Part shown: one piece after another, positions 8,665-17,791 of the stretch
Numbering within the stretch: the first letter of the stretch is position 1
Layout: every line of letters starts with the position of its first letter
Assembly: GCF_013433315.1 (NCBI RefSeq)
Contig: NZ_WXVV01000005.1
Coordinates: 124,001-188,000 of the forward strand
Source: Pseudomonas crudilactis
GTDB taxonomy: Bacteria; Pseudomonadota; Gammaproteobacteria; Pseudomonadales; Pseudomonadaceae
DNA: 64,000 nt
Direction of reading: 5' to 3'
Notes under the pieces: generated by a model
Database searches by the model: none
What the model saw: only the letters and a program-made list of their open reading frames with translations
Told to the model about the DNA's origin: nothing
Program-made: the position numbers and the translations under genes

Positions 8665-8750
8665 TGTAGGAGCTGCCGAAGGCTGCGATCTTTTGATTTT
8701 GCTTTTCAGCAATAAAGATCAAACGATTGCCGGCTTTGGCGGCTCCTACA
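8665..8750. repeat. Type II repeat pair (TGTAGGAGCTGCCGAAGGCTG family)
   Basis: One TGTAGGAGCTGCCGAAGGCT unit and a more degenerate inverted partner (ending GGCGGCTCCTACA) enclose a spacer, directly upstream of quiC. The family is distinct from the REPINs and recurs at 38237, 52792 and 60804. Confidence 0.8.
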
Positions 8751-8785
8751 GTAAAGATAAAGCGGCGCAGTCCGGGAGTTGAAAC

Positions 8786-10687
8786 ATGCAGCGTTCCATT
8801 GCCACCGTTTCCTTGAGCGGCACCCTGCCGGAAAAACTCGAAGCCATCGCCGCCGCCGGGTTCGACGGGGTGGAGATTTTCGAAAACGACCTCCTGTACT
8901 ACGACGGCAGCCCGCGGGAAATTAAACAGATGTGCGCCGATCTCGGCATCGCCATCACGCTGTTTCAACCGTTCCGCGATTTCGAAGGCTGCCGCCGTGA
9001 TCGCCTGGCGCGCAACCTTGAGCGCGCCGAACGCAAGTTCGACCTGATGCAGGAACTGGGCACCGACCTGGTGCTGGTCTGCAGTAACGCCTCGGCCGAC
9101 AGCGTCGGTGATCAACAAATTCTCGTCGATGACCTGCGCCTGCTGGCCGAACATGCCGGTGCGCGCGGCTTGCGCATTGGTTACGAAGCGCTGGCGTGGG
9201 GCCGTCACGTGAATACTTATCAACAGGTCTGGGACATCGTGCGTCAGGCCGATCACCCGAGCCTCGGTGTGTTGCTCGACAGCTTTCATACGTTGTCGCT
9301 GAAGGGCGATCCGCGCGCCATCGCCGACATTCCTGGCGACAAAATCTTCTTTGTGCAAATGGCCGACGCGCCGATTCTGCAGATGGACGTGCTGGAGTGG
9401 AGCCGGCATTTCCGTTGCTTCCCGGGACAGGGCGAATTCGATCTGCCGGGCTTCCTCGCGCCGATCATCCAGAGCGGTTACACCGGGCCACTGTCGCTGG
9501 AAATCTTTAATGACGGCTTCCGCGCCGCGCCACCACGGGCCAATGCCGCCGACGGTTTACGTTCACTGCTGTATCTGGAAGAGAAAACCCGTCAGCGTCT
9601 TGAGCAGGAAGCGACACCTGTCGCCAATCGCGAAATCCTTTTCGAAACACCGAAGGCCAGCGAGTACAACGGCATCGAGTTTCTCGAGTTTGCCGTCGAT
9701 GAAAGCCTCGGCGCCAAACTGTCGAACTGGCTGGAACGCTTGGGGTTCGTCAAGGCTGGGCAGCATCGTTCCAAGAGCGTGAGTCTGTTACGTCAGGGTG
9801 ACATCAACCTGATCCTCAACTCCGAGCCTTATTCCTTTGCGCACAGCTTCTTCGAGGCTCACGGCCCGTCGCTGTGTGCCACGGCTGTGCGGGTCAAGGA
9901 CAGCGCCAGTGCCTTGGCCCGTGCTGTCGCCTATAAAGGTCAGCCCTATCGTGGACTGGTCGGCCCCAACGAACTGGAACTGGCGGCGGTGCGCGCGCCG
10001 GACGGCAGCCTGATTTATCTGGTGGATGAACAGGCCGACGTCTACGGCACCGATTTCAACCTGCTGGCAGACGCGCCGGCCCGTGGCGGTCTCAAGCGTA
10101 TCGATCATATGGCCATGGCGTTGCCGGCCGACAGCCTCGACAGTTGGGTGCTGTTCTACAAGAGCCTGCTGGATTTCGAAGCGGACGATGAAGTGGTGCT
10201 GCCTGATCCGTATGGTCTGGTGAAGAGCCGCGCCTTGCGTAGCCGCGACAGTTCGATCCGCTTGCCGCTGAACATCTCCGAGAACCGCAACACCGCGATC
10301 TCCCACGCGTTGTCGAGTTATCGTGGCTCCGGTGTGCACCACATCGCCTTCGATTGTGACGACATCTTCGCCGAAGTCAGCCGCGCCAAAGAGGCTGGTG
10401 TGCCGTTGCTGGATATTCCGCTCAACTATTACGACGACCTCGCCGCGCGTTTCGATTTCGACGACGAATTTCTCAGTGAACTGGCCTATTACAACGTTCT
10501 GTACGACCGTGACGCGCAGGGCGGCGAGCTGTTCCACGTCTACACCGAACCGTTCGAAGGGCGTTTCTTCTTCGAGATCATCCAGCGCAAGAACGGCTAT
10601 GCCGGGTATGGCGCGGCGAACGTCGCGGTGCGTCTGGCGGCGATGGCCAAATCTCGCAGTGGTGCAGTGCGCCAGGCGAAGTTGTAG
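8786..10687 (+). CDS. quiC: 3-dehydroshikimate dehydratase with C-terminal HPPD-like domain
   Basis: 633 residues, matching the two-domain QuiC1 type of Pseudomonas. Residues about 1-270 form the TIM-barrel dehydratase that converts 3-dehydroshikimate to protocatechuate. Its metal ligands are recognisable as Glu in IGYEALAWG, Asp in LLDSFHT, Gln in FVQMADAP and Glu in LSLEIFND. Residues about 290-620 form a VOC/4-hydroxyphenylpyruvate-dioxygenase-like region with His in RIDHMAMAL, His in GVHHIAFDCDD and Glu in RFFFEIIQ, as in HPPD iron sites. With the dehydrogenase, dehydroquinase and permease nearby it completes quinate/shikimate catabolism towards protocatechuate. The role of the HPPD-like domain is unsettled. 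Confidence 0.92.
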   Translation: MQRSIATVSLSGTLPEKLEAIAAAGFDGVEIFENDLLYYDGSPREIKQMCADLGIAITLFQPFRDFEGCRRDRLARNLERAERKFDLMQELGTDLVLVCSNASADSVGDQQILVDDLRLLAEHAGARGLRIGYEALAWGRHVNTYQQVWDIVRQADHPSLGVLLDSFHTLSLKGDPRAIADIPGDKIFFVQMADAPILQMDVLEWSRHFRCFPGQGEFDLPGFLAPIIQSGYTGPLSLEIFNDGFRAAPPRANAADGLRSLLYLEEKTRQRLEQEATPVANREILFETPKASEYNGIEFLEFAVDESLGAKLSNWLERLGFVKAGQHRSKSVSLLRQGDINLILNSEPYSFAHSFFEAHGPSLCATAVRVKDSASALARAVAYKGQPYRGLVGPNELELAAVRAPDGSLIYLVDEQADVYGTDFNLLADAPARGGLKRIDHMAMALPADSLDSWVLFYKSLLDFEADDEVVLPDPYGLVKSRALRSRDSSIRLPLNISENRNTAISHALSSYRGSGVHHIAFDCDDIFAEVSRAKEAGVPLLDIPLNYYDDLAARFDFDDEFLSELAYYNVLYDRDAQGGELFHVYTEPFEGRFFFEIIQRKNGYAGYGAANVAVRLAAMAKSRSGAVRQAKL

Positions 10688-10788
10688 GAAATTCGTAAAC
10701 GCGGGATTAAACACGGGCCGCGCGGCTTCCTTCACTGTGCTGCGCGGCCCATAATCGCCGCCTGTGCAGTGATGGCCGTGAGCCCGCA

Positions 10789-11466
10789 ATGACGATGAAT
10801 ACAGAACTTTCCGCAGCTCCTGAAGTTTCCGCTGTAGAGCCGCGCAAGAGTCGCAAGAACAACCCGGAAAAGACCCGCGAGAACATCTTGCAGGAGGCGA
10901 TCGTCGAGTTCGTCCAGCAAGGCTTGTCCGGTGCTCGCGTTGATGCGATCGCCGAGCGCATCCACACCTCCAAGCGCATGATCTATTACTACTTCGGCAG
11001 TAAGGAGCAGTTGTACGTCGAGGTGCTGGAGAAGCTTTACGGCGATATCCGCAGCACCGAAAACCGCCTGCACCTGGCTGAGCTGGCGCCAGTGGAGGCG
11101 ATTCGGCGACTGGTCGAATTCACCTTCGATCACCACGACCGCAACGTCGATTTCGTGCGCATCGTCAGCATCGAAAACATCCACAACGCCGAATACGTGA
11201 AGCGTTCCGACGCGATCAAGGCGATGAACAACACCATTCTTGATTCACTCGGCGAGATTCTGCGTCGTGGTGCTGAGGAGGGCGTTTTCCGTGCGGGGCT
11301 GGATGCGCTGGATGTGCATTTGCTGATCAGTTCGTTCTGCTTCTATCGCGTGTCGAACCGGCACACATTTGGCGAGATTTTCCAGATCGATCTGCCCGAT
11401 GAAAGCATCAAGCAGCGGCATCGCGAGATGATTTGCGAGTCGGTGCTGCGTTACCTGCAAGCCTGA
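10789..11466 (+). CDS. TetR-family regulator, probable controller of the quinate/shikimate genes
   Basis: 225 residues. A basic N-terminal tail (PRKSRKNNPEKTRENIL) leads into a TetR helix-turn-helix (FVQQGLSGARVDAIAERIHTSKRMIYYYFGSKEQLY, about residues 37-75). The C-terminal ligand domain resembles the TetR_C regulators found beside aromatic-acid operons. ATG at 10795 is an alternative start. It lies 100 bp after quiC on the same strand. The repeated element at 8589 and 12941 is its best candidate site; this is inferred from position only. Confidence 0.88.
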   Translation: MTMNTELSAAPEVSAVEPRKSRKNNPEKTRENILQEAIVEFVQQGLSGARVDAIAERIHTSKRMIYYYFGSKEQLYVEVLEKLYGDIRSTENRLHLAELAPVEAIRRLVEFTFDHHDRNVDFVRIVSIENIHNAEYVKRSDAIKAMNNTILDSLGEILRRGAEEGVFRAGLDALDVHLLISSFCFYRVSNRHTFGEIFQIDLPDESIKQRHREMICESVLRYLQA

Positions 11467-11477
11467 CGCTAACCCCT

Positions 11478-11567
11478 TGTAGGAGTGAGCCTGCTCGCGA
11501 TAGCGGTGTGTCAGGCAACTAATGTGTTGGCTGACAGGACGCCATCGCGAGCAGGCTCACTCCCACA
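11478..11567. repeat. REPIN 3 (GTAGGAGTGAGCCTGCTCGC variant)
   Basis: An inverted pair of TGTAGGAGTGAGCCTGCTCG units lies between the convergent TetR and shikimate dehydrogenase genes. Confidence 0.9.
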
Positions 11568-11582
11568 GGGAAGCAAGTTGCT

Positions 11583-12437
11583 TCAGCCGTTCATGCTTTG
11601 AAAATGCGCGAGCATCCGCTGCGCATCCGGCACCACGCCACTGAACAATTCAAACGCCTTCACCGCCTGAAACACCGCCATATTGCCGCCGTCCAGCGTG
11701 CGGCAACCCAGCGCGCGGGCATTGCGCAGCAGCTCGGTTTCCAGCGGGAAATACACAATCTCGGCCACCCACAATTCCTTGCGCAGCAGCTCGACCGGCA
11801 CCGGCATGCCCGGCAGTTTGGCCATGCCCATGGGCGTGGTATTGACCAGGCCGTCGGCCAGATTCAGCGTGCTCGGCAGATCCCGCCCGGCCACCGCACG
11901 ACCAACGCCAAAATGCTGATTGAGATTGTTCGCCAGGCTCTCGGCGCGCTCACTGTCGACATCAAAAATGCTCAGTTGCTGTACGCCTTCGCTCAACAAT
12001 GCGTGGGCCACTGCCGCGCCTGCGCCACCGGCGCCCATTTGGACCACACGCTCACGGGCAGCGTCCTTCAGACCGCGGCGAAAACCCTCAGCGAAACCGA
12101 GGCAATCGGTGTTGTGGCCGACACGCTTGCCGTCTTTCAGCACCACCGTGTTCACCGCGCCGATGCCTTTGGCTTCCGGCGACAACTCATCGAGCAGCGG
12201 AATGATCGCCTGCTTGCACGGAAAGGTAATGTTCAGCCCGGTGTAGTTCATCCGCTCGGCCGCCAGCAGCAAGTCAGGCAGGGCGGTGCTGTCCATTTTC
12301 AACTGATCGAGATCGATCAGTCGATACAGATAGCGCATGCCCTGCGCATCACCTTCGTGCTCATGCAACGCCGGCGTGCGCGAGGCCTGAATGCCAGCGC
12401 CGATCAGCCCGGCGAGTATTACGTTAGAGCGAGCCAT
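11583..12437 (-). CDS. Quinate/shikimate dehydrogenase, catabolic NAD-type AroE
   Basis: 284 residues of the AroE family. The N-terminus QASRTPALHEHEGDAQG and the substrate Lys (LNITFPCKQAI) and Asp (GHNTDCLGF) are present. They match the catabolic quinate/shikimate dehydrogenase QsuD type rather than biosynthetic AroE. The cofactor loop reads GAGGAGAAVAHALLSEGVQQ then FDVDSER: an acidic residue after the second strand favours NAD over NADP. ATG at 12437 follows AAGGGG; an upstream GTG at 12446 would overlap the aroQ stop. It forms an operon with aroQ, 5 bp away. It likely oxidises quinate to dehydroquinate and shikimate to dehydroshikimate. Confidence 0.9.
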   Translation of the reverse strand: MARSNVILAGLIGAGIQASRTPALHEHEGDAQGMRYLYRLIDLDQLKMDSTALPDLLLAAERMNYTGLNITFPCKQAIIPLLDELSPEAKGIGAVNTVVLKDGKRVGHNTDCLGFAEGFRRGLKDAARERVVQMGAGGAGAAVAHALLSEGVQQLSIFDVDSERAESLANNLNQHFGVGRAVAGRDLPSTLNLADGLVNTTPMGMAKLPGMPVPVELLRKELWVAEIVYFPLETELLRNARALGCRTLDGGNMAVFQAVKAFELFSGVVPDAQRMLAHFQSMNG

Positions 12438-12442
12438 GTGAT

Positions 12443-12883
12443 TCACCCCTTCAACCGCTGACTGAAGTGTTCCAGTGCCAGGCGATAGCCATGACTGCCA
12501 AAACCGGCCATCACCGCTGTGGCAATCGCCGAAACAAACGAGTGATGACGAAACGGCTCGCGGGCATGAACGTTCGACAGGTGCACTTCGATCACCGGCA
12601 ATTCACTGGCCACCAGCGCATCGCGAATCGCTACCGAGGTGTGCGTCCACGCCGCCGGATTGATCACGATCCCGGCACAACGGCCGCGGGCGGCGTGAAT
12701 CCAGTCAAGCAGTTCGCCTTCGTGATTGGTCTGGCGAAACTCCACGGCCAGGCCGAATTCTTCGGCAGCGCGACCGCACAGAGCCGAGATATCCGCAAGG
12801 GTTTCGTGACCGTAAGTCGCCGGCTCGCGGGTGCCGAGCAGGTTCAGGTTCGGGCCGTTGAGCACCAGAACGATAGGGGGCAT
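12443..12883 (-). CDS. aroQ: 3-dehydroquinate dehydratase, type II
   Basis: 146 residues, the size of type II dehydroquinases. All signature stretches are visible: [17 protein letters not shown] (catalytic Arg and Tyr), [31 protein letters not shown], and [17 protein letters not shown] (catalytic His). It dehydrates 3-dehydroquinate to 3-dehydroshikimate in a cytosolic dodecamer. The start at 12883 has GGAG eight bases upstream. Genomic context makes it the catabolic copy, paired with the NAD-type dehydrogenase and feeding QuiC. Confidence 0.95.
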   Translation of the reverse strand: MPPIVLVLNGPNLNLLGTREPATYGHETLADISALCGRAAEEFGLAVEFRQTNHEGELLDWIHAARGRCAGIVINPAAWTHTSVAIRDALVASELPVIEVHLSNVHAREPFRHHSFVSAIATAVMAGFGSHGYRLALEHFSQRLKG

Positions 12884-12940
12884 GAGGGGTAACTCCACTT
12901 ATTGTTTTTGGCTTTGGCCGAGGATTTCAGCCTGTGGAGA

Positions 12941-12960
12941 TAAAATGTACTAGATGGTTA
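12941..12960 (-). promoter_or_regulatory. Putative shared operator or promoter element of the quinate/shikimate genes (copy at aroQ)
   Basis: On the minus strand this reads TAACC-N3-TAGTACA-N-TTTA, 16 of 20 identical to 8589-8608, and lies about 58 bp before aroQ. Directly adjoining it is an imperfect palindrome around CCATGG (12959-12970). The remainder of 12884-13197 is AT-richer, with no recognisable gene. Confidence 0.45.
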
Positions 12961-13197
12961 CCATGGTCAATTGAACAAAAATGGACGTGGCGTTTTATGT
13001 TCGGTGATCGCACAGAAGCAATATTGATGTCGATATGACGACAGCTTTGCTTACGTTTTTTACCGGAGATTGACCGACTCATGACCCGTTCCGACGCTAG
13101 CCTGAAAAGCGGTGAAACGTCATGTGCCGATCACCAGTCGTCGGATTTGAAAGGAATCTCGAATCCTGAAACTTATTAACCTAACGGATGGGTTAGC

Positions 13198-13626
13198 ATG
13201 AAGGTGTGCAGCTACAAAGGATTGTCGATTGTCATCATGTTGCGAGATGAGCATTGCCCCCCGCACGTTCACGTGAATGCAGGTAGCTGGAGCGCCCGAT
13301 TACAGTTCAGTTTCTGGCACAACGAAATTGAGCTTTGGGATGTCATGCCACTTTCTCGTCGACCACCGTTAACCGTGCTGGAAGGCTTGTGTCGATCTCT
13401 TGAGCAGCCTGCTCATCTGCGACGAGCACGCGGGATCTGGTGGTCAAGATTGCAAACTGTCTGTCTCGACAATCAATTGTGGGACAGCCATTCAAACGAA
13501 TTGCTGGGGATGAAACTCGTCACTGACAAGACATACAGAGTGGGATCGGCGCGTTATCTGCCAGAAGAGGGCAAAACTCTTCTGACATTGATAGGCGCAT
13601 TGGAAGGAGTGGAAATCGATTTATGA
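13198..13626 (+). CDS. DUF4160-like protein, first of a putative two-gene module
   Basis: 142 residues. The N-terminal half has the DUF4160 pattern (YKGLSIVIMLRDEHCPPHVHVNAG, around residues 6-29; PPHVHV is the hallmark), and the remainder has no family I recognise. Codon use is less G+C-rich than the genes around it. The stop codon overlaps the start of the next gene by ATGA. DUF4160 genes commonly sit directly beside DUF2442 genes, as here, and such pairs have been proposed to be toxin-antitoxin-like; no function is proven. Confidence 0.72.
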   Translation: MKVCSYKGLSIVIMLRDEHCPPHVHVNAGSWSARLQFSFWHNEIELWDVMPLSRRPPLTVLEGLCRSLEQPAHLRRARGIWWSRLQTVCLDNQLWDSHSNELLGMKLVTDKTYRVGSARYLPEEGKTLLTLIGALEGVEIDL

Positions 13627-14069
13627 AAGTCATCAAGGCTAAGCCATCCACACATCGTCTACTGACGGAGGAGATGATCGACGCTGCCATCCTGCAAGGG
13701 GAGGCACGCCGAGCGAGTAGCTTGCAGGCTGTCTCCGTAACCTTTGAAGAATCATCTCTGGTCATCCGTTTTGAGGATGGCAGTGGTGTGTTGCTTCCGG
13801 TGAACCAGTATCCAGAGTTTGACGGGTTTGATGCAGGCGATTACGAGGGACTAACCGTCGGATTCGCAGGCACTGCGCTTTGCCATGAGGGCAAAGACCT
13901 TGACGTTTCCATTGCCGGGATGATTTCAGCGAGCCAGTCACTCATGAAGATGGCTGCGTCGGTGGTTGCATCGCGTAACGGTCGTCAAAGCAGTGCTGCA
14001 AAGTCCGAAGCTGCTCGAGCGAATGGCAAGAAGGGCGGGCGACCACGCAAGGCCGATCCCGCGTTGTAA
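13623..14069 (+). CDS. DUF2442-like protein with basic AT-hook-like tail, second of the pair
   Basis: 148 residues. Residues about 35-105 resemble DUF2442 (VTFEESSLVIRFEDGSGVLLPVNQYPEF, ending GKDLDVSIAGMISAS). The C-terminus is strongly basic and ends ANGKKGGRPRKADPAL; GRPRK resembles an AT-hook, suggesting DNA binding and autoregulation. Overlap of 4 bp with the DUF4160 gene indicates co-translation. The locus interrupts otherwise unrelated genes (aroQ and trmA) and has lower G+C, consistent with transfer. Confidence 0.72.
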   Translation: MKVIKAKPSTHRLLTEEMIDAAILQGEARRASSLQAVSVTFEESSLVIRFEDGSGVLLPVNQYPEFDGFDAGDYEGLTVGFAGTALCHEGKDLDVSIAGMISASQSLMKMAASVVASRNGRQSSAAKSEAARANGKKGGRPRKADPAL

Positions 14070-14076
14070 AACCACA

Positions 14077-14104
14077 AAAAAGCCGTCAATCACGACGGCT
14101 TTTT
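14077..14104. terminator. Bidirectional terminator between the DUF2442 gene and trmA
   Basis: AAAAAGCCGTC and GACGGCTTTTT form the stem around AATCAC. A- and T-runs flank both sides, so it can serve both converging genes. Confidence 0.85.
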
Positions 14105-14123
14105 CGTATCTGTTATCCCGCAA

Positions 14124-15203
14124 TCAACGCCGGGTCAGCAACACACCCGATTCCATGTGATGCGTCCACGGGAACTGGTCAAACAACGCGCACTGGGTAA
14201 TACGGTGCGTGTCGTGCAACTGGGCGATGTTCGCCGCCAGGGTTTCCGGGTTGCAGGAGATGTACAGGATGTTGTCGAAGCGCCGGGTCAACTCGCAGGT
14301 GTCCGGGTCCATGCCGGCGCGCGGCGGATCGACGAAGACGCTGCCGAACTCGTAGCTCTTCAGGTCGATGCCTTGCAGGCGACGGAACGGGCGCACGTCG
14401 TTGAGCGCTTCGGTCAGTTCTTCGGCGGACAAGCGCACCAGAGTGACGTTATCCACAGCGTTTTCGCAGAGGTTGCTCAATGCCGCGTTGACCGAGGTCT
14501 TGCTGATTTCGGTGGCCAGCACTTTACGCACGCGAGTCGCGAGCGGCAGGGTGAAGTTGCCGTTGCCGCAGTACAGCTCCAGCAAGTCGTCAGTACGATC
14601 GCCAAGTGCTTCGTACGCCCAGTTGAGCATCTTCTGGTTCACCGTGCCGTTAGGCTGGGTGAACGCGCCTTCCGGCTGGCGATAGCTGAAGGTGCGACCG
14701 CTGACGTCGAGTTTCTCGACCACGTAATCGAGGCCAAGTACTTCGCGTTTGCCCTTCGAGCGACCAATGATGCTGACGCCGAGATCCGCCGCCAGCTTCG
14801 TCGCCGCTGTATGCCAGTGTTCGTCCAGCGGGCGGTGATAGCACAGGGTGATCATTGCATCGCCGGCCAGCGTGGTCAGGAATTCCACCTGAAACAGCTT
14901 GTGGCTCAGCGCCGAACTGGCCTGCCATGCCGCCTTCAATTGCGGCATCAACTGATTGATGCGCAGGCTGGCAATCGGGAATTCTTCGATGAGGATCGGC
15001 GTGCGTTTGTCATCCTGGGAGAACATCGCGTAATGCCGCTCGCCGCCTTCGCGCCACAGGCGGAATTCGGCGCGCAGACGGAAGTTCTGCAGCGGCGAGG
15101 CGAACACCGTTGGCTCGGGGGCATCGAATGGCGCCAGCAGATCACGCAAGCGCGTGACCTTGGCTTGAAGTTGCTCGGCGTAGGCCTGGGAATCGAAAGT
15201 CAT
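14124..15203 (-). CDS. trmA: tRNA (uracil-5-)-methyltransferase TrmA
   Basis: 359 residues. It makes the T54 ribothymidine of the tRNA T-loop using S-adenosylmethionine. Motifs include [10 protein letters not shown] near the N-terminus, [11 protein letters not shown], the SAM-binding [37 protein letters not shown], and the catalytic [11 protein letters not shown] with the nucleophilic Cys. The C-terminus [16 protein letters not shown] matches E. coli TrmA as I remember it. ATG at 15203 overlaps the stop of the upstream permease gene by ATGA, so the two are co-translated. Confidence 0.96.
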   Translation of the reverse strand: MTFDSQAYAEQLQAKVTRLRDLLAPFDAPEPTVFASPLQNFRLRAEFRLWREGGERHYAMFSQDDKRTPILIEEFPIASLRINQLMPQLKAAWQASSALSHKLFQVEFLTTLAGDAMITLCYHRPLDEHWHTAATKLAADLGVSIIGRSKGKREVLGLDYVVEKLDVSGRTFSYRQPEGAFTQPNGTVNQKMLNWAYEALGDRTDDLLELYCGNGNFTLPLATRVRKVLATEISKTSVNAALSNLCENAVDNVTLVRLSAEELTEALNDVRPFRRLQGIDLKSYEFGSVFVDPPRAGMDPDTCELTRRFDNILYISCNPETLAANIAQLHDTHRITQCALFDQFPWTHHMESGVLLTRR

Positions 15204-16495
15204 GCGTTGAACCAACCCAACTTGATCACGAACAGAATCGACAGAATCACCAGCGCCGGGTTCAGCTCACGGGCACGGCCCGACAGCAGCTTGATCACGG
15301 TCCAGGAGATGAAACCGAAGGCGATGCCGTTGGCGATCGAGTAAGTGAACGGCATGGCCAGTGCGGTCACGACAACTGGCGCGGCAACGGTGATGTCGTC
15401 CCAGTCTATTTCCGCCAGGCCCGAAGTCATCAACACGGCGACGAACAGCAGTGCCGGCGCGGTGGCGAAGGCCGGAACGCTGGCCGCCAGTGGCGAGAAG
15501 AACAGCGCCAGCAGGAATAGAATCGCCACGACAATGGCCGTCAGACCGGTACGGCCGCCCGCACTCACGCCGGCAGCGGATTCGATATAACTGGTGGTGG
15601 TCGAAGTACCCAGCAACGAACCGGCCATGGCTGCGGTGCTGTCAGCGATCAGTGCACGGCCCATTTTCGGCATGTGGCCGTCCTTGCCCATCAGGCCAGC
15701 GCGCTTGGCGACGCCGATCAGGGTGCCGGAGTTGTCGAACAGGTCGACGAACAGGAACGCGAAAATCACGCTGACCAGACCGATGTCCAGTGCGCCTTTG
15801 ATGTCCAGTTGCAGGAAGGTCGGGGCCAGCGAAGGTGGCATTGAGGTCACGCCGCCGAACGGGGTGAACCCCATTGCGATGGACACGATGGTCACCGCCA
15901 GAATGCCGATCAACACAGCGCCACGTACTTTCAACGCTTCGAGGGCGACGATCAGGGCGAAACCGAGGGTGGCGAGAATCGGTGCCGGTTGTTTCAGGTC
16001 ACCGAGGCCGACCATGGTCGCCGGATTGCTGACGACGATGCCGGCGTTGTGCAGGGCGATCAGCGCGAGGAACAGGCCAATACCGGCGGCAATCGCCGAG
16101 CGCAGTGGCAGCGGGATACTGTTGATGATCCATTCACGGATGCGGAAGATCGACAGCAGGAAGAACAGCACCGCGGAAATGAACACCGCGCCCAGCGCCA
16201 CTTGCCACGTGTGGCCCATGTGCAGGACCACGGTGTAGGTGAAGAAGGCGTTCAGACCCATGCCCGGTGCGAGGGCGATCGGGTAGTTGGCGATCAGGCC
16301 CATCACGGTCGAACCGATGGCAGCCGCCAGACAGGTGGCGACGAACACCGCGCCTTTGTCCATGCCGGTCTCGCCGAGAATGCTCGGGTTGACGAACAGA
16401 ATGTAGGCCATGGCCAAGAAAGTCGTGATGCCCGCGAGAATCTCGGTGCGCACGTTGGTGTTGTGTGCCTTGAGTTGAAACAGCCTTTCCAGCAT
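15200..16495 (-). CDS. NCS2-family purine permease (adenine/guanine/hypoxanthine type)
   Basis: 431 residues with about 12-14 membrane segments. The N-terminus [20 protein letters not shown], then [16 protein letters not shown] and [21 protein letters not shown], is typical of the AzgA/GhxP branch of proton-coupled nucleobase transporters. The frame is open far upstream, but ATG at 16495 gives the standard start. The 222 bp to the next gene holds the divergent promoter region; I saw no purine riboswitch fold. trmA follows by a 4-bp overlap. Confidence 0.9.
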   Translation of the reverse strand: MLERLFQLKAHNTNVRTEILAGITTFLAMAYILFVNPSILGETGMDKGAVFVATCLAAAIGSTVMGLIANYPIALAPGMGLNAFFTYTVVLHMGHTWQVALGAVFISAVLFFLLSIFRIREWIINSIPLPLRSAIAAGIGLFLALIALHNAGIVVSNPATMVGLGDLKQPAPILATLGFALIVALEALKVRGAVLIGILAVTIVSIAMGFTPFGGVTSMPPSLAPTFLQLDIKGALDIGLVSVIFAFLFVDLFDNSGTLIGVAKRAGLMGKDGHMPKMGRALIADSTAAMAGSLLGTSTTTSYIESAAGVSAGGRTGLTAIVVAILFLLALFFSPLAASVPAFATAPALLFVAVLMTSGLAEIDWDDITVAAPVVVTALAMPFTYSIANGIAFGFISWTVIKLLSGRARELNPALVILSILFVIKLGWFNA

Positions 16496-16717
16496 GTCTG
16501 CTCCCCGTGGCGCGCGTAGCGCCGTGAATGTATCGACCTCAACAGCAAAGCACAGACCGTCGCAAGCGCCTGGAAAATTGTGGTGGGCCGGAAAAAGCCG
16601 CGCATCATACCAGCAGCGTGAGGAATATGGCGGTTGTTGGTGTCGATCGTCGGCGAAGTTTTGCGTTGAAGCCAACTGCGCCATACTGCGCGCTGATTTT
16701 TTCAGTGGGGGGGACGC

Positions 16718-17167
16718 ATGAGCAAGCGCTGGATGAACGCTTTCGGGTTAATCGCAACGCTGACGGCCGGGATGTCGCCGGCCTGGGCAGCGTCGGCACC
16801 GCCGTTGACGCAAGTGAAAGTCATCAAGGTGCAATCGCCTGCCTGCGGTCTTGAAGACATCGGCGATGGGCAGGCGCAGACCCAATGCAATCACAGCGGA
16901 CCGAATATCAAGGTCTACGTGCTCGAAGTCGGCTACGGCAAGAGCCAGCCTCAGGTCGCACTGGACGGATTCGAAGTGAACGGAACCCGAGCGCCGGTGT
17001 GTGCCTTTGATAACGGCAACCTGACCGAATGCACTCCCGGTAATAAAACCGTCGGTTCTCTGTATACCTTCGATCTGGCGGGCAAACAGGAAGGCACTTT
17101 TACCTTCAGCAACACCTCGATCAACGCGCCACGCAACACGATGTCGACCCAGCTTTACATCAAGTAA
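16718..17167 (+). CDS. Secreted small protein, DUF4879-like
   Basis: 149 residues with a clear signal peptide (MSKRWMNAFGLIATLTAGMSPAWA, cleavage near 24-25). The mature part has four cysteines and a beta-rich look. The segment VKVIKVQSPACGLEDI, then VYVLEVGYGKSQPQVALDGFEVNG, recalls the DUF4879 secreted proteins of which Bacillus YolA is a member; this is from memory. Function is unknown. It lies alone between divergent nucleobase permease and DJ-1-like genes. Confidence 0.65.
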   Translation: MSKRWMNAFGLIATLTAGMSPAWAASAPPLTQVKVIKVQSPACGLEDIGDGQAQTQCNHSGPNIKVYVLEVGYGKSQPQVALDGFEVNGTRAPVCAFDNGNLTECTPGNKTVGSLYTFDLAGKQEGTFTFSNTSINAPRNTMSTQLYIK

Positions 17168-17233
17168 CGGCTGTTGCAGCGCGATCCGGGTGAAGCTGAC
17201 TACGCTTCAAGTATCACCCAGCGGATAGCGCCC

Positions 17234-17779
17234 ATGACCTTTAGAGCCCTGATTACCCTCGCCGAGGGCATCGATGATTTGCAAAGCGTGACTCTGATCG
17301 ACGTGCTGCGCCGCGCCGGCGTCGAAGTGGTCGCCGCCAGTATTGAAGGACGACGCATGCTCACCTGCGCCCGCGGTACGCGTCTGACCGCCGACGGCAT
17401 GCTGGTCGATGTGCTGGCGCAAACCTTCGACCTGATCGTCCTGCCCGGCGGCGCCGTCGGCTCTCAACACCTGGCGGCACATCAACCGCTGCAACAACTG
17501 GTCAAGGATCAGGCCAGTGCCGGGCGCCTGTTCGCCGCCATTGCCGAATCCCCGGCCGTCGCCCTGCAAACCTTCGGCGTGCTGCGCCAGCGGCGCATGA
17601 CCTGCCTGCCCAGCGCCAGCCATCAACTCTCGGGCTGTACGTTTGTTGATCAACCGGTGCTGGTGGACGGCAATTGCATCACCGCGCAAGGCTCCAGCGC
17701 TGCGCTGGAATTTGCCTTGACGCTGGTCGAGCAACTCGGCGGCAAGGCCTTGCGGGCGAAAGTGGCGGGGGAGTTGTAG
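17234..17779 (+). CDS. DJ-1/PfpI-family protein lacking the usual nucleophilic cysteine
   Basis: 181 residues. The overall fold pattern follows YajL/DJ-1: FRALITLAEGIDDLQSVTLIDVLRRAGVEV at the N-terminus, FDLIVLPGGAVGSQHL in the middle, and the C-terminal GSSAALEFALTLVEQLGG. At the nucleophile elbow, where YajL and DJ-1 have AAICAxP, this protein has AAIAESP (codons ATT GCC GAA TCC): the cysteine is alanine. The conserved N-terminal Glu is Asp. Catalytic glyoxalase- or chaperone-type chemistry at Cys106 is therefore not expected. ATG at 17234 is preferred over an upstream in-frame ATG at 17174. Confidence 0.8.
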   Translation: MTFRALITLAEGIDDLQSVTLIDVLRRAGVEVVAASIEGRRMLTCARGTRLTADGMLVDVLAQTFDLIVLPGGAVGSQHLAAHQPLQQLVKDQASAGRLFAAIAESPAVALQTFGVLRQRRMTCLPSASHQLSGCTFVDQPVLVDGNCITAQGSSAALEFALTLVEQLGGKALRAKVAGEL

Positions 17780-17791
17780 GTCTGGATCGTT

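Noticed and set aside
16496..16717. Purine riboswitch ahead of the NCS2 permease
   Set aside because: No conserved purine-riboswitch loops or three-way junction could be drawn.
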